Source: an uncultured Flavobacteriaceae bacterium (GTDB lineage: Bacteria > Bacteroidota > Bacteroidia > Flavobacteriales > Flavobacteriaceae). Taken from it: 64,000 nt of DNA. Shown here one piece after another: positions 17,660-26,087 of this stretch (the stretch's first letter is position 1; every line of letters begins with the position of its first letter). Below the pieces are notes generated by a model. The model did not search any database, was not told where the DNA came from, and saw only the letters and a program-made list of their open reading frames with translations. The stretch lies in contig CANNGA010000003.1 in assembly GCA_947504035.1 (NCBI GenBank), forward strand, positions 124,001 through 188,000, read 5' to 3'. The position numbers and the translations under genes are program-made.

Positions 17660-18540
17660 AATTTAGAAATATTAATTTTTACAATTCGCCATGATACATC
17701 GTTAATACCGTAGCCTAAAATCACCTTTTTACCTGATAAAAAGAGTCCTGAAAAATAAGTACATGATATTAATGACGGATTGAATTTATGGGTAACGCCT
17801 AATAAGGATCGGTAAGAATGTACATAGTAATTACGAGAAGCAGCGCGCAGTTTCGGTTTTTCACCAGGTTGATACCAAAAAGGTTTCCCTAAGTAAAGTC
17901 GTTTTCCACGTCTTGTCACTTTTCTATGTGCAAAAAACAGGTATTCATTCTTATATAAAACCATAGGAGTACCTATGGTGTAAGCTCCAAAACACATCGC
18001 ATCCTCTCTAGATTCTTCAAAAAACTCCATCACATTAGCTTGTGTATTTTGCCCCTTTAAAACGCTTAATCCATTCAAACTATATAATGCATAAATCTCA
18101 TTATTATAAAAATAAAAGGCCCAGTTTTTTTCGACACTCTGTCTCCCCTTATAACTACAATTATAATAGTCTGTAATTTTTAAATTTTCAATTTTAAAAA
18201 GCACCAATGCATTGTCTTTATCTGCTTCATAACCTGAATTAAAAGTCCCCCAAACAGCATTATTCATAACAAACAGCTTCGGGTCGGCAACCTTATCCAA
18301 TTGCAATTTATCTTTGAATTTTTCCGACAAATTAAGCTCTATAACCTCTAAAGTATTAGACCACATATAAAGCTTAGACCATATGCTATTCGAAGATTCA
18401 TCATAAACCCTAATCGCTAGATAACAAATACCTTCATATTCAACAAAACTAGGATTAAACACATACTTATATGTTTTTAATATGCTTTTAATACTTTTTG
18501 GAATTGTATTATGGCCATACCGTTTAAGCGTTAAGATCAT
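17650..18540 (-). CDS. Propeller-like protein resembling GH130/GT108 fold, unknown activity
   Basis: A protein of 296 residues without signal peptide. Blade-like segments recur: YVFNPSFVEYEGICYLAIRV, VADPKLFVMNNAVWGTFN, EKNWAFYFYNNEIYALYSL, GTPMVLYKNEYLFFAHRK and NPSLISCTYFSGLFLSGKK, ending in GYGINDVSWRIVKI. The order DPK, EKNW, GTPMV, H, GxGxxD is reminiscent of the five-bladed propellers of GH130 mannoside phosphorylases and GT108 transferases. A cytoplasmic place inside a transferase operon favours glycan synthesis over breakdown. It overlaps both neighbours (4 and 10 bases). Fold is inferred from pattern; no function can be assigned. Confidence 0.5.
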   Translation of the reverse strand: MILTLKRYGHNTIPKSIKSILKTYKYVFNPSFVEYEGICYLAIRVYDESSNSIWSKLYMWSNTLEVIELNLSEKFKDKLQLDKVADPKLFVMNNAVWGTFNSGYEADKDNALVLFKIENLKITDYYNCSYKGRQSVEKNWAFYFYNNEIYALYSLNGLSVLKGQNTQANVMEFFEESREDAMCFGAYTIGTPMVLYKNEYLFFAHRKVTRRGKRLYLGKPFWYQPGEKPKLRAASRNYYVHSYRSLLGVTHKFNPSLISCTYFSGLFLSGKKVILGYGINDVSWRIVKINISKLWR

Positions 18541-19292
18541 TTTAGTATTTTTTTTATATACCTTTTCACTTGCTTTCTCAAACTTACGTTTTCTTTGGGT
18601 TTTTCAAATCCATAATTAGATAGCAACGAAGTGCGAACTAACGAAGGCCCTAATTTAAGTTTCGCTTGTGTTTTTAATACGTTTTGATACTTTACTTCAG
18701 GACTTCCTGTAAAATGCAAAATTAAGGGCTTATGAATATCCTGTTCATCTATATTCTCAAATCGACTATTAAATGCCTTGTAATCATATAATTTATACGC
18801 CTCTTTATACATCTTATTATTAAGTAATAAATAAACTATAATATCTTGATCACCTCTAGTAAAATACCCTAATTCTTTTGTCCATGATTTTTCTATTTCT
18901 ACTAGATTTTGATGTAAAATATCTGTGAAGAATTGTTTAGATAGCGCATTACATTTTACTATAAATTGTCCTGAACTTAAATACGTTTTCAACGTTTTAA
19001 AGGTAGGACTCTTGCAAAATGAGATGAATGCATTTTCTTCTGGTTTATAATCCATAATATCTTTATCAAAATTGATAAAAAAAGCATCATCATCAATCCA
19101 AATTATATAATCAAAAACATCTATATAACTTAATATATAATGTATTTTGTTTAGATATAAGTTTTTAGCCTTTGTGGGCCAATTGCAATGTATGTAAGTG
19201 TAATTGTAGGTATCTGCATACAATTTATGATTAATAGGAGTTTCAAATTTAGTAATTGGAAACCTCCCTGATAGTAACGCTACTTTGTGCAT
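18537..19292 (-). CDS. Galactosyl/mannosyltransferase GMA12/MNN10-like (GT34-like)
   Basis: A protein of 251 residues. KVALLSGRFPITKFETPINHKLYADTYNY-like start (residues 3-31), then FDYIIWIDDDAFFINFDKD with the DxD metal motif near residue 80, TRGDQDIIVYLLL near 145, and the C-terminal LILHFTGSPEVKY. This series (WIDxDAxF, DQD, HFTG) is that of GT34 galactosyl- and xylosyltransferases, first known from fungi and plants and also found in bacterial capsule loci. The stop overlaps the start of the next gene by 4 bases (ATGA). Confidence 0.75.
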   Translation of the reverse strand: MHKVALLSGRFPITKFETPINHKLYADTYNYTYIHCNWPTKAKNLYLNKIHYILSYIDVFDYIIWIDDDAFFINFDKDIMDYKPEENAFISFCKSPTFKTLKTYLSSGQFIVKCNALSKQFFTDILHQNLVEIEKSWTKELGYFTRGDQDIIVYLLLNNKMYKEAYKLYDYKAFNSRFENIDEQDIHKPLILHFTGSPEVKYQNVLKTQAKLKLGPSLVRTSLLSNYGFEKPKENVSLRKQVKRYIKKILK

Positions 19293-19295
19293 GAC

Positions 19296-20495
19296 TTAAT
19301 TAATTTGTTCCAAAATTAGAGTAGGTGAAGATATTTCATTAAGATTTAAATCAAAAAAAGCTTTGTTTTTAGACATTTTATAATCACTCCAGTCCCACCA
19401 CTTTACCTCTAAAAGTACTTTTCTAATCTCTTCATCGAATCTATATTTAAGTCTTTTAGCTGGTATACCAGCCACAACACTATAGTCCTCTACATTAGAT
19501 GTTACAATACTTCCTGCTGCAATACAAGCGCCATTACCTATGGTGACACCAGACATAATTTTCACACCATCTCCAATCCAAACATCATTTTTAATCACCA
19601 CGGGGCCTTTAGACCTTGATAAAGATGGCACATCTAAACGTTCGCCAGGGTGATCTTCATTAAAATATTTTCGATACACATACCCTTGGATGGATGGGTA
19701 GTTTGTATCGTGATTAGAAGTGTATATTGATATATTCTTTCCAAATGCGCAAAATGCCCCAATTTCTATAGATGTATCACCTGTTAACAATAGATTACTA
19801 TTGTAAAAAGAATTTCGTCCCACTTTTACATTACGAGATGATTTTATAAAATGTGTTCGTCTTATACGATGTTCTTCAAAAGCGACCATCCCCGTTCTTA
19901 ATTGATCTGACACATATTGAATATCCCATATAGGCGATTTATAAAATTCTCTTATTGAATCATCATTCGTTTTTTCAAAAGGCAGGTTACGGTATCTAGC
20001 CATCAAAACACGTTTTATCGCATCACTCTCATACGCTTTTATAGTCTTCTCTAAATCTACGCCTAAAGCGTGCAGTTTAAGAATGTCATGATTTATCTTT
20101 TCTAATAAAAAATAAGACGCTCCCCATATAAGATCATAATTGTTATAATTGATTTTAAAATTAGGGCAATCACTTCTATTTAAGTAAACACCTATAGGTG
20201 TATTTAATCTTTTAATTGTCTTAGAAAACGCAAAAACTTTATCTTCAAAACTGGTATATAATATCACAAAATCAAAAGCCTTAACATGATCTTTTGTTAA
20301 GGCTTTTGATGCTATATCTAACGTCTCAATACTAAAATCATCTTTTAAAATTGAAAGCGCTTTTTGAAAATCCTCATCTAAAGTAGTATCATAAACTACA
20401 ACGACATTTTTAACCTGTAAATTATATTTTTTACGATTTGTAAACTTCAAATAAGCATTTAGCTTAGCACGTATTTTTTTAATTAATTTAGTCAT
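19296..20495 (-). CDS. Left-handed beta-helix acyltransferase with extra N-terminal domain
   Basis: I chose the ATG at 20495 (MTKLIKKIRAKL), which overlaps the wzt stop by 8 bases, giving 399 residues. The ORF can be opened to 20594, but that would overlap wzt by over 100 bases. Residues 1 to about 200 have a Rossmann-like feel (VVVVYDTTLDEDF) but no assignable family. From about residue 235 come hexapeptide repeats with ISIYTSNHDTNY, VIKNDVWIGDGVKIMSGVTI and AAGSIVTSNVEDYSVVAGIPAK, as in CatB/Vat-type xenobiotic or sugar O-acetyltransferases. It likely acetylates a glycan precursor. The N-terminal half is unexplained. Confidence 0.75.
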   Translation of the reverse strand: MTKLIKKIRAKLNAYLKFTNRKKYNLQVKNVVVVYDTTLDEDFQKALSILKDDFSIETLDIASKALTKDHVKAFDFVILYTSFEDKVFAFSKTIKRLNTPIGVYLNRSDCPNFKINYNNYDLIWGASYFLLEKINHDILKLHALGVDLEKTIKAYESDAIKRVLMARYRNLPFEKTNDDSIREFYKSPIWDIQYVSDQLRTGMVAFEEHRIRRTHFIKSSRNVKVGRNSFYNSNLLLTGDTSIEIGAFCAFGKNISIYTSNHDTNYPSIQGYVYRKYFNEDHPGERLDVPSLSRSKGPVVIKNDVWIGDGVKIMSGVTIGNGACIAAGSIVTSNVEDYSVVAGIPAKRLKYRFDEEIRKVLLEVKWWDWSDYKMSKNKAFFDLNLNEISSPTLILEQIN

Positions 20496-21780
20496 TATAA
20501 CTCCATTTGGCAGGTGTAAAAACCAAACTATTAGACGACTTTTCTTTTGTAAGAATATGATATGAATTATTTGGCTTACTAGATAACATCTCAATTTGCG
20601 CCTTCTTCAATTGCATATCTAACACTTCCTTTCCATCTGCAAACCCCATTGAAACATCATAAATCCCATTTAATAAATAAAATGAATCAATTTCTAAAGT
20701 AATGCTAAAATTGGTAGATATGTTTTTCTTTAAGGGAGATTCTACAAAATCGTTAGACCTCCAAGTAACAATGTTTACATTTTGTAAATCACTAATACGC
20801 AAACTAAATACGGGGTTTCTCAATTGACGTTTAACATTAAAATCTACTAAAATTTTTATCTTCTTTCCTGAAACTAATTGAGAACTTACTTTATTTTCTT
20901 CATTAAAAAACGTAATCGAATTAATTTTAGCCGATTCATGAGACTTATCATATGAGAACTCTACCTTTCCTTCAGAAGTGCTACTAGAACTTAAATAATG
21001 ATTTACAACCTCATCTACATTTCCTGTTAGTTCAATCTCTCCATTAGACAATAATATTGCTCTAGAGCAAAGATCTTGTACTGCTGCCATGTTATGACTT
21101 ACAAACAGTACAGTTCTACCTTCTCCTTTTGCAATATCTTGCATTTTACCTATTGCCTTTTTTTGAAATTCGTCGTCTCCAACAGCTAATACTTCATCTA
21201 CAACTAAAATTTCTGGTTCTAAGAATGCTGCTACCGCAAAAGCCAAACGAACAGTCATACCAGAACTGTAGCGCTTTACCGGTGTGTCTATATAACGTTC
21301 GCAACCTGAAAACTCAATAATAGCATTTATTTTAGATACTATTTCTTTTTTTGTCATTCCTAAAATAGCACCATTCAAAAAGATATTCTCTCTTCCTGTC
21401 ATTTCACTATGAAAACCAGTACCTACTTCTAACAAAGATGCTATACGCCCTTTTGTTTTTATTTCTCCTATTGTAGGACTTGTTACCTTAGATAAAATCT
21501 TTAACAACGTAGATTTACCTGCACCGTTTTTACCAATAATACCTAAAACTTCCCCTTGTTCTACTTCAAAACTGATATCTCTTAAAGCCCACACGTAATC
21601 TGATTTTCCTCTACTAGCTCTATCGTTGCGCTCTCCTATTTTTAAAAAAGGATCTTCTTTTCCTCTAACCCTGTACCACCAACGTTTCAAATCATCACTT
21701 ATCGTTCCCGTACCTACTAATCCTAAGCGGTACTGTTTAGATACACCATCTACTTTTAGTATTATATCTCTATCTTTCAT
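20488..21780 (-). CDS. Wzt-like ABC transporter ATPase with C-terminal glycan-recognition domain
   Basis: The ATPase half of a polysaccharide exporter, 430 residues. Walker A GKNGAGKST is at about residue 88, the signature YSSGM near 168 and Walker B ILVVDEVLAVGD near 193. After about residue 275 a beta-rich domain follows, matching Wzt C-terminal domains that recognise the finished glycan end in O-antigen exporters. Together with the permease gene 1 base upstream it would pump a lipid-linked polysaccharide across the inner membrane. The extra domain argues that chain ends are checked before export. Confidence 0.9.
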   Translation of the reverse strand: MKDRDIILKVDGVSKQYRLGLVGTGTISDDLKRWWYRVRGKEDPFLKIGERNDRASRGKSDYVWALRDISFEVEQGEVLGIIGKNGAGKSTLLKILSKVTSPTIGEIKTKGRIASLLEVGTGFHSEMTGRENIFLNGAILGMTKKEIVSKINAIIEFSGCERYIDTPVKRYSSGMTVRLAFAVAAFLEPEILVVDEVLAVGDDEFQKKAIGKMQDIAKGEGRTVLFVSHNMAAVQDLCSRAILLSNGEIELTGNVDEVVNHYLSSSSTSEGKVEFSYDKSHESAKINSITFFNEENKVSSQLVSGKKIKILVDFNVKRQLRNPVFSLRISDLQNVNIVTWRSNDFVESPLKKNISTNFSITLEIDSFYLLNGIYDVSMGFADGKEVLDMQLKKAQIEMLSSKPNNSYHILTKEKSSNSLVFTPAKWSYND

Positions 21781-21781
21781 T

Positions 21782-22660
21782 TTAAACCGTGTCTATAAAG
21801 GATTTTTCGGTTCTGTTAAAAACAATTAAACCAATTAAAAAAGATAAAAGACTAAAGCAAACCGAATATAAAAAGTAATACCATGAAAATGTTCCAATAC
21901 CCAAAGTCATATATCGAAATAACTCTATAAATGTAGTTACTGGGTTGTATTCGATGATCCAAGAAAACTCTGGTACTTTTTCTTTAAAATAAGACAACGG
22001 ATACATCACAGCAGAGCCATACATTAGCAATTGTACACCAAAACCTACTAAATAAGTAAAATCTCTATACTTTGTTGTAAATGAAGAAATAATCATACCT
22101 ATTCCTAAACCTAAAAATGCCATCATGCAAATTAAAAAGGGAAATAAAATAAGTGTCCAAGTTGGGGCTGCCTGCATGCCTTCACTCCTAAAAAAAGAGA
22201 AATAGAGATAAAACCCAATAAAAACAAGTAATCGGATACCAAACTTTAACAGGTTAGAAATAACGATAGACATTGGTGTTATGACTCTAGGGAAATATAC
22301 TTTTCCAAAAATACCTTGATTAGCTTTAAAGGTATTACTTGTTCCTGTTAAACAAGTACTAAAATAATTCCAACAACTTAAACCTGCTAGGTTAAATAAA
22401 AACGCTGGCACACCTTCTCCTGTAGGTATGTTCGCTAAATTATTAAATATAAGTGTAAATGTTAAAGTTGTAAATAATGGTTGTATAACATACCATATTG
22501 GTCCTAAAACCGTCTGCTTGTAAAGTGTGATGATATCTCGCTTTACAAATAGAATTAACAAATCTCTATAACGCCAAATTTCTTTAAAATTCAGATTAAA
22601 TAATTTCTTCTTTGGCGAAATCGTGTAAAGCCACTTGTCTTGAGTCTCAATAGAATTCAA
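21782..22660 (-). CDS. Wzm-like ABC-2 permease for polysaccharide export
   Basis: A membrane protein of 292 residues with about six transmembrane segments and an N-terminal cytoplasmic amphipathic stretch. It contains KRDIITLYKQTVLGPIWYVI, the standard start of ABC-2 polysaccharide permeases, and YNPVTTFIELFRYMTLG near the C-terminus. It forms the channel of the exporter together with the Wzt-like ATPase encoded next. It begins 4 bases after the Wzc-like gene, so exporter and outer-membrane parts are made from one message. Confidence 0.92.
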   Translation of the reverse strand: MNSIETQDKWLYTISPKKKLFNLNFKEIWRYRDLLILFVKRDIITLYKQTVLGPIWYVIQPLFTTLTFTLIFNNLANIPTGEGVPAFLFNLAGLSCWNYFSTCLTGTSNTFKANQGIFGKVYFPRVITPMSIVISNLLKFGIRLLVFIGFYLYFSFFRSEGMQAAPTWTLILFPFLICMMAFLGLGIGMIISSFTTKYRDFTYLVGFGVQLLMYGSAVMYPLSYFKEKVPEFSWIIEYNPVTTFIELFRYMTLGIGTFSWYYFLYSVCFSLLSFLIGLIVFNRTEKSFIDTV

Positions 22661-22664
22661 TACG

Positions 22665-25106
22665 CTAATTTTTATTTTTGAATGTAGAAATTATTCGTGT
22701 TAATAGTGTTTTGCTTTTCTCTTCATTATTATGATACCCATTATCATAAGATCCATACCCGTAGCCATAACCATAGCTCCCCTTTTTATTATAAAAATTA
22801 TATAAAAAACTTATGTTTTTTATTTCTCCATTGTCATATTTTTTATTAATCATTGTCAGCATATCCTTTTTAGTGTAATCCTGCCTCACGATATATAATG
22901 ATGCGTCTACATAATTTACCAACTCTATGGCATCGGCTACTAAACCTAAAGGAGGGGTATCCAATACGACATAATCATACTTCGCTTTTAATTCATCCAT
23001 AAATTGTTTCATGGTCTCTCCCATTAACAACTCTGAAGGATTAGGCGGCACAGGACCAGACGTAATAACATCTAAATCGTTAACTTTTGTCCTTTTAGTT
23101 ATTTCTTCTAAAGATTTTTGACCAATCAAATAATTTACTGCGCCAAGATCATTATCTATTTCAAAATCATCAAAAATTTTAGGTTTTCTTAAATCCAAAC
23201 CAACTAAAACTGTACGTTTTCCACTTAAAGCAAATACCGATGCTATATTAATGGAGCAGAACGTTTTCCCTTCTCCACTCACAGACGAGGTTACCATTAC
23301 AGTTTTACTCCCTTTTAAATCATGTTTCTTATAAATAAATTGTAGACTAGACCGCACGGCTCTAAACGACTCTGCTATAGCCGACTGCGACTTATCAAAG
23401 ACAACTAGATTTGTATCATTATTGTTTTCTCCAATAACTCCTAGTAAAGGGATTTCTGTGTTTTTTTCCACATCTTCAGGGCTGTGGAATTTATTATCAA
23501 AAAAGGTGATGATAAAACACAACAAAACTATAGGAATAAGTACTGCAAAAAAGGCAAAAATGTACCTCACATTCAAATTAACCAAATTCTTGCGCTGTCC
23601 TGTATCTTTTGCGGGTTCTATTAAAACAATATCTGATATGTTAGAGGCTTTAACCAAATCTGCTTCACCACGTTTTGCCAAATACAGATCATAGGTATTT
23701 TGACTTAACAAGTAATCACGCTCAATACCTTGAATTTTTTGCTTATTCTCTGGTATTGTAGAATATTCATATTTCAGCTTATTCGTCTTCTTATCTATTG
23801 ATTTTAATTTACTTAATATATTCTTTTTAGAAGATGTTATGTTTTCTAAGATCACTAATTTTAAAGCTTCTATTTGCCTATTTAAATCATCAAAAACGGC
23901 TACATTGTCTTTAACTGAATACGCTAATTTCGACTTTTCATTAGACAGCTGTATAATTCTATTTATGTTTAAATTTATACTGGTATTAGTTATTCCTTCT
24001 GTAGAAGGGACTTGTAAAGCAGAGTAATCCCTATTGGATATTAAATAATCTTTTAAAAGATCGTAAGCAAAAATATTATCATTTAATAATTCCTTTTGCC
24101 TGCCATAGTCTTCTATTTTAGACGTTAATAAATTACTCTCGCTTTGAATATCAGAAAAGATTCTGTTTTTTTTCCTAAACGTATTTAAAGAATCTGCTTT
24201 TCTATTTAATTCTGCCTTTACTCGGGCTAATTGTTTATCAATAAATGCTACTGTGTTAATAGCATACTGGTTTTTTCGTTTTAGTTGATCTCGATCTAAA
24301 ATAAAAACAGAAGTGTTTAAATAATCTACAATCTTTGTTTTATTTTTATTTGTTAGTTTGAGCTTCAGTAAAGCAGATCTAGGTTCATTGATCACCACAA
24401 ACGACCTCACAAAATTAGATACTGTAGTATTAAAGTTATTGTACTGAATAAAAAATGTACTATTAGGCGTGATATTTCCACCTTCTTTTAATTCTACTCG
24501 CCCCTTAAAAAAGGGTTTGTCTATATATTGTCCCAGAGCGTATGTTTCAGTAAAATTAGAAGCCGTTACTTGATGCGTTTTAATGGCCTTAGTAGAGAAA
24601 TTCTGCAATTTTACAATTTTAGTCTCCCCAAAATCATAAGACAATTTAAATGTTGTCGCTGTTAAAAACTCGATCTTTATAGGATGTCCCGTAATTTGAA
24701 ATGCATTTTCCTGTCCTTTAAAAACAAAAGGATTTTCGCCATAAACATCAGCCTTATAAAAACGGCCTTGCTTTAAATAAGTTAAATACAAATTAAGACT
24801 ATCTACAACTTTCTCATGATGTTTCCTAGACTTTAAGTTGAGTAAGACATCCTGTACTTTTCCTGAAATACCACCATAATTAAAAATTAAACTGGTATTC
24901 GATGTAAATAAAGGATTTTTATCATCTTGAACAGTAATCGAGGACGATAATGTATAAGGAAATTCCTTTCTTATATTTTGCTGATAAACAATATAAAATG
25001 CAACTATTAGACCTAGAAGCATCCATTTCCAATAACTTAAACATCTATTAAAAAATGCTTTAACATCAAAATTAAAGGCATTATAATCATCAAAATTACT
25101 TTTCAT
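22665..25106 (-). CDS. Wzc-like polysaccharide co-polymerase and tyrosine autokinase
   Basis: A protein of 813 residues. One membrane helix lies near the N-terminus (about 34-50) and a second near 512-535, enclosing a long periplasmic coiled-coil region. The cytoplasmic BY-kinase follows, with Walker A VSGEGKTFCSINIAS near residue 610, Walker A-prime VGLDLRKPKIF, and Walker B YDYVVLDTPPLGLVADA near 710. A tyrosine cluster (seven Tyr between about residues 775 and 795, SYGYGYGYGSYDNGYH) is the likely autophosphorylation tail. It usually controls polymer length and links to the Wza pore. No cognate low-molecular-weight phosphatase gene is in the window. Confidence 0.93.
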   Translation of the reverse strand: MKSNFDDYNAFNFDVKAFFNRCLSYWKWMLLGLIVAFYIVYQQNIRKEFPYTLSSSITVQDDKNPLFTSNTSLIFNYGGISGKVQDVLLNLKSRKHHEKVVDSLNLYLTYLKQGRFYKADVYGENPFVFKGQENAFQITGHPIKIEFLTATTFKLSYDFGETKIVKLQNFSTKAIKTHQVTASNFTETYALGQYIDKPFFKGRVELKEGGNITPNSTFFIQYNNFNTTVSNFVRSFVVINEPRSALLKLKLTNKNKTKIVDYLNTSVFILDRDQLKRKNQYAINTVAFIDKQLARVKAELNRKADSLNTFRKKNRIFSDIQSESNLLTSKIEDYGRQKELLNDNIFAYDLLKDYLISNRDYSALQVPSTEGITNTSINLNINRIIQLSNEKSKLAYSVKDNVAVFDDLNRQIEALKLVILENITSSKKNILSKLKSIDKKTNKLKYEYSTIPENKQKIQGIERDYLLSQNTYDLYLAKRGEADLVKASNISDIVLIEPAKDTGQRKNLVNLNVRYIFAFFAVLIPIVLLCFIITFFDNKFHSPEDVEKNTEIPLLGVIGENNNDTNLVVFDKSQSAIAESFRAVRSSLQFIYKKHDLKGSKTVMVTSSVSGEGKTFCSINIASVFALSGKRTVLVGLDLRKPKIFDDFEIDNDLGAVNYLIGQKSLEEITKRTKVNDLDVITSGPVPPNPSELLMGETMKQFMDELKAKYDYVVLDTPPLGLVADAIELVNYVDASLYIVRQDYTKKDMLTMINKKYDNGEIKNISFLYNFYNKKGSYGYGYGYGSYDNGYHNNEEKSKTLLTRIISTFKNKN

Positions 25107-25109
25107 TGC

Positions 25110-25898
25110 TTACAGATTTGTAGCTAAAAAATAAGTGCTAATTAACACTGAAAAAAGGCTAGCAACAGTCGTTAGTGTTTGAAAAGCAGTAGCTCCAGCT
25201 CCTAATGCTTTTCGTTTTAAAGGCTTCACCATAATAATGTCGTTGGGCAATATGTAATAAAATTCAGATTTTAAAGCGGTTATATCGGTAAGATCGATGT
25301 GATGTATTTTTTGACCATCTGGGTATTGCCTTAAAATCAGCACGTCTTTCTTATCACCTGTATCTGGAATATCTCCAGCATTAGCTATAGCTTCTAAAAT
25401 ATTCACATTATCTTGATAAATTACATTAGTACCTTTACTTCCTATCTCGCCTAGTGTCGTATATTTTAACCCCGCTAACTTAACAGTTACAAATACCTGA
25501 GCCGTTGTCTTAAAATATTTTTCTAGTAATAACCGCTCTACAATATTTTCAATTTCCTTAACCGTAAACCCTAACACATTTATTTCTCCTAATATTGGAA
25601 ATTCAATATTACCGTGTTTACTTACTGTAAAACCATTAAAGTATAGCGATTGTTGGCTTGTACCTATATCTTTGGTTGTCGGATTAAATATCTCAACCAA
25701 ATCCTTGTCTAAAGCTTTAACATCGATACTCAATATATCATTGATCTGTACGCGGTAAGGTTTTGTTAACGCTGTTAATTGCAGTACATCCTTCTCCTTA
25801 GTACCCTTATCCTGCAAGTACACCACATCTTTATTAGTGATGCAGGAATTTAAGCACATTACAAACCCCAATAAACACAGCATAACACTATACCTCAT
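25110..25898 (-). CDS. Wza-like polysaccharide export lipoprotein
   Basis: An outer-membrane export protein of 262 residues. The N-terminus is a lipoprotein signal ending in CLNSC, with Cys at residue 19. The Poly_export domain begins at YRVQINDILSIDVKALD, and a single SLBB-like region follows from about residue 145 (LGEIGSKGTNVIYQDNVNILEAIANAGDI). The C-terminal helix GAGATAFQTLTTVASLFSVLI could form the membrane-spanning part of the pore. This is shorter than E. coli Wza, as is common in Bacteroidetes. It is the first gene of the 25-kb minus-strand locus. Confidence 0.92.
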   Translation of the reverse strand: MRYSVMLCLLGFVMCLNSCITNKDVVYLQDKGTKEKDVLQLTALTKPYRVQINDILSIDVKALDKDLVEIFNPTTKDIGTSQQSLYFNGFTVSKHGNIEFPILGEINVLGFTVKEIENIVERLLLEKYFKTTAQVFVTVKLAGLKYTTLGEIGSKGTNVIYQDNVNILEAIANAGDIPDTGDKKDVLILRQYPDGQKIHHIDLTDITALKSEFYYILPNDIIMVKPLKRKALGAGATAFQTLTTVASLFSVLISTYFLATNL

Positions 25899-25932
25899 TT
25901 TCTATACTCTTAAAAGTGATTTCGTTTCTTAG

Positions 25933-25940
25933 CAAATATA
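25933..25940 (-). promoter_or_regulatory. -7 element of probable promoter for the polysaccharide locus
   Basis: Minus-strand TATATTTG is an exact match to the Bacteroidetes -7 consensus TAnnTTTG, 35 bases before the wza-like start codon. No clear TTG is seen at the -33 distance. It lies in the only sizeable gap at the head of the locus, so it probably serves the whole operon. Confidence 0.5.
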
Positions 25941-26087
25941 GCTTTTCAGTATAAATAATAAAATTTTAATCCATTTTAATAGAATGAATTAAAACTTGAC
26001 GCCTGATAAGCTGTAATTTACTGTTCTAATACCAAACATTATTGCATAATCTGAGCGTAAACACGTTATTTGTAAAAAACTTTCCTT

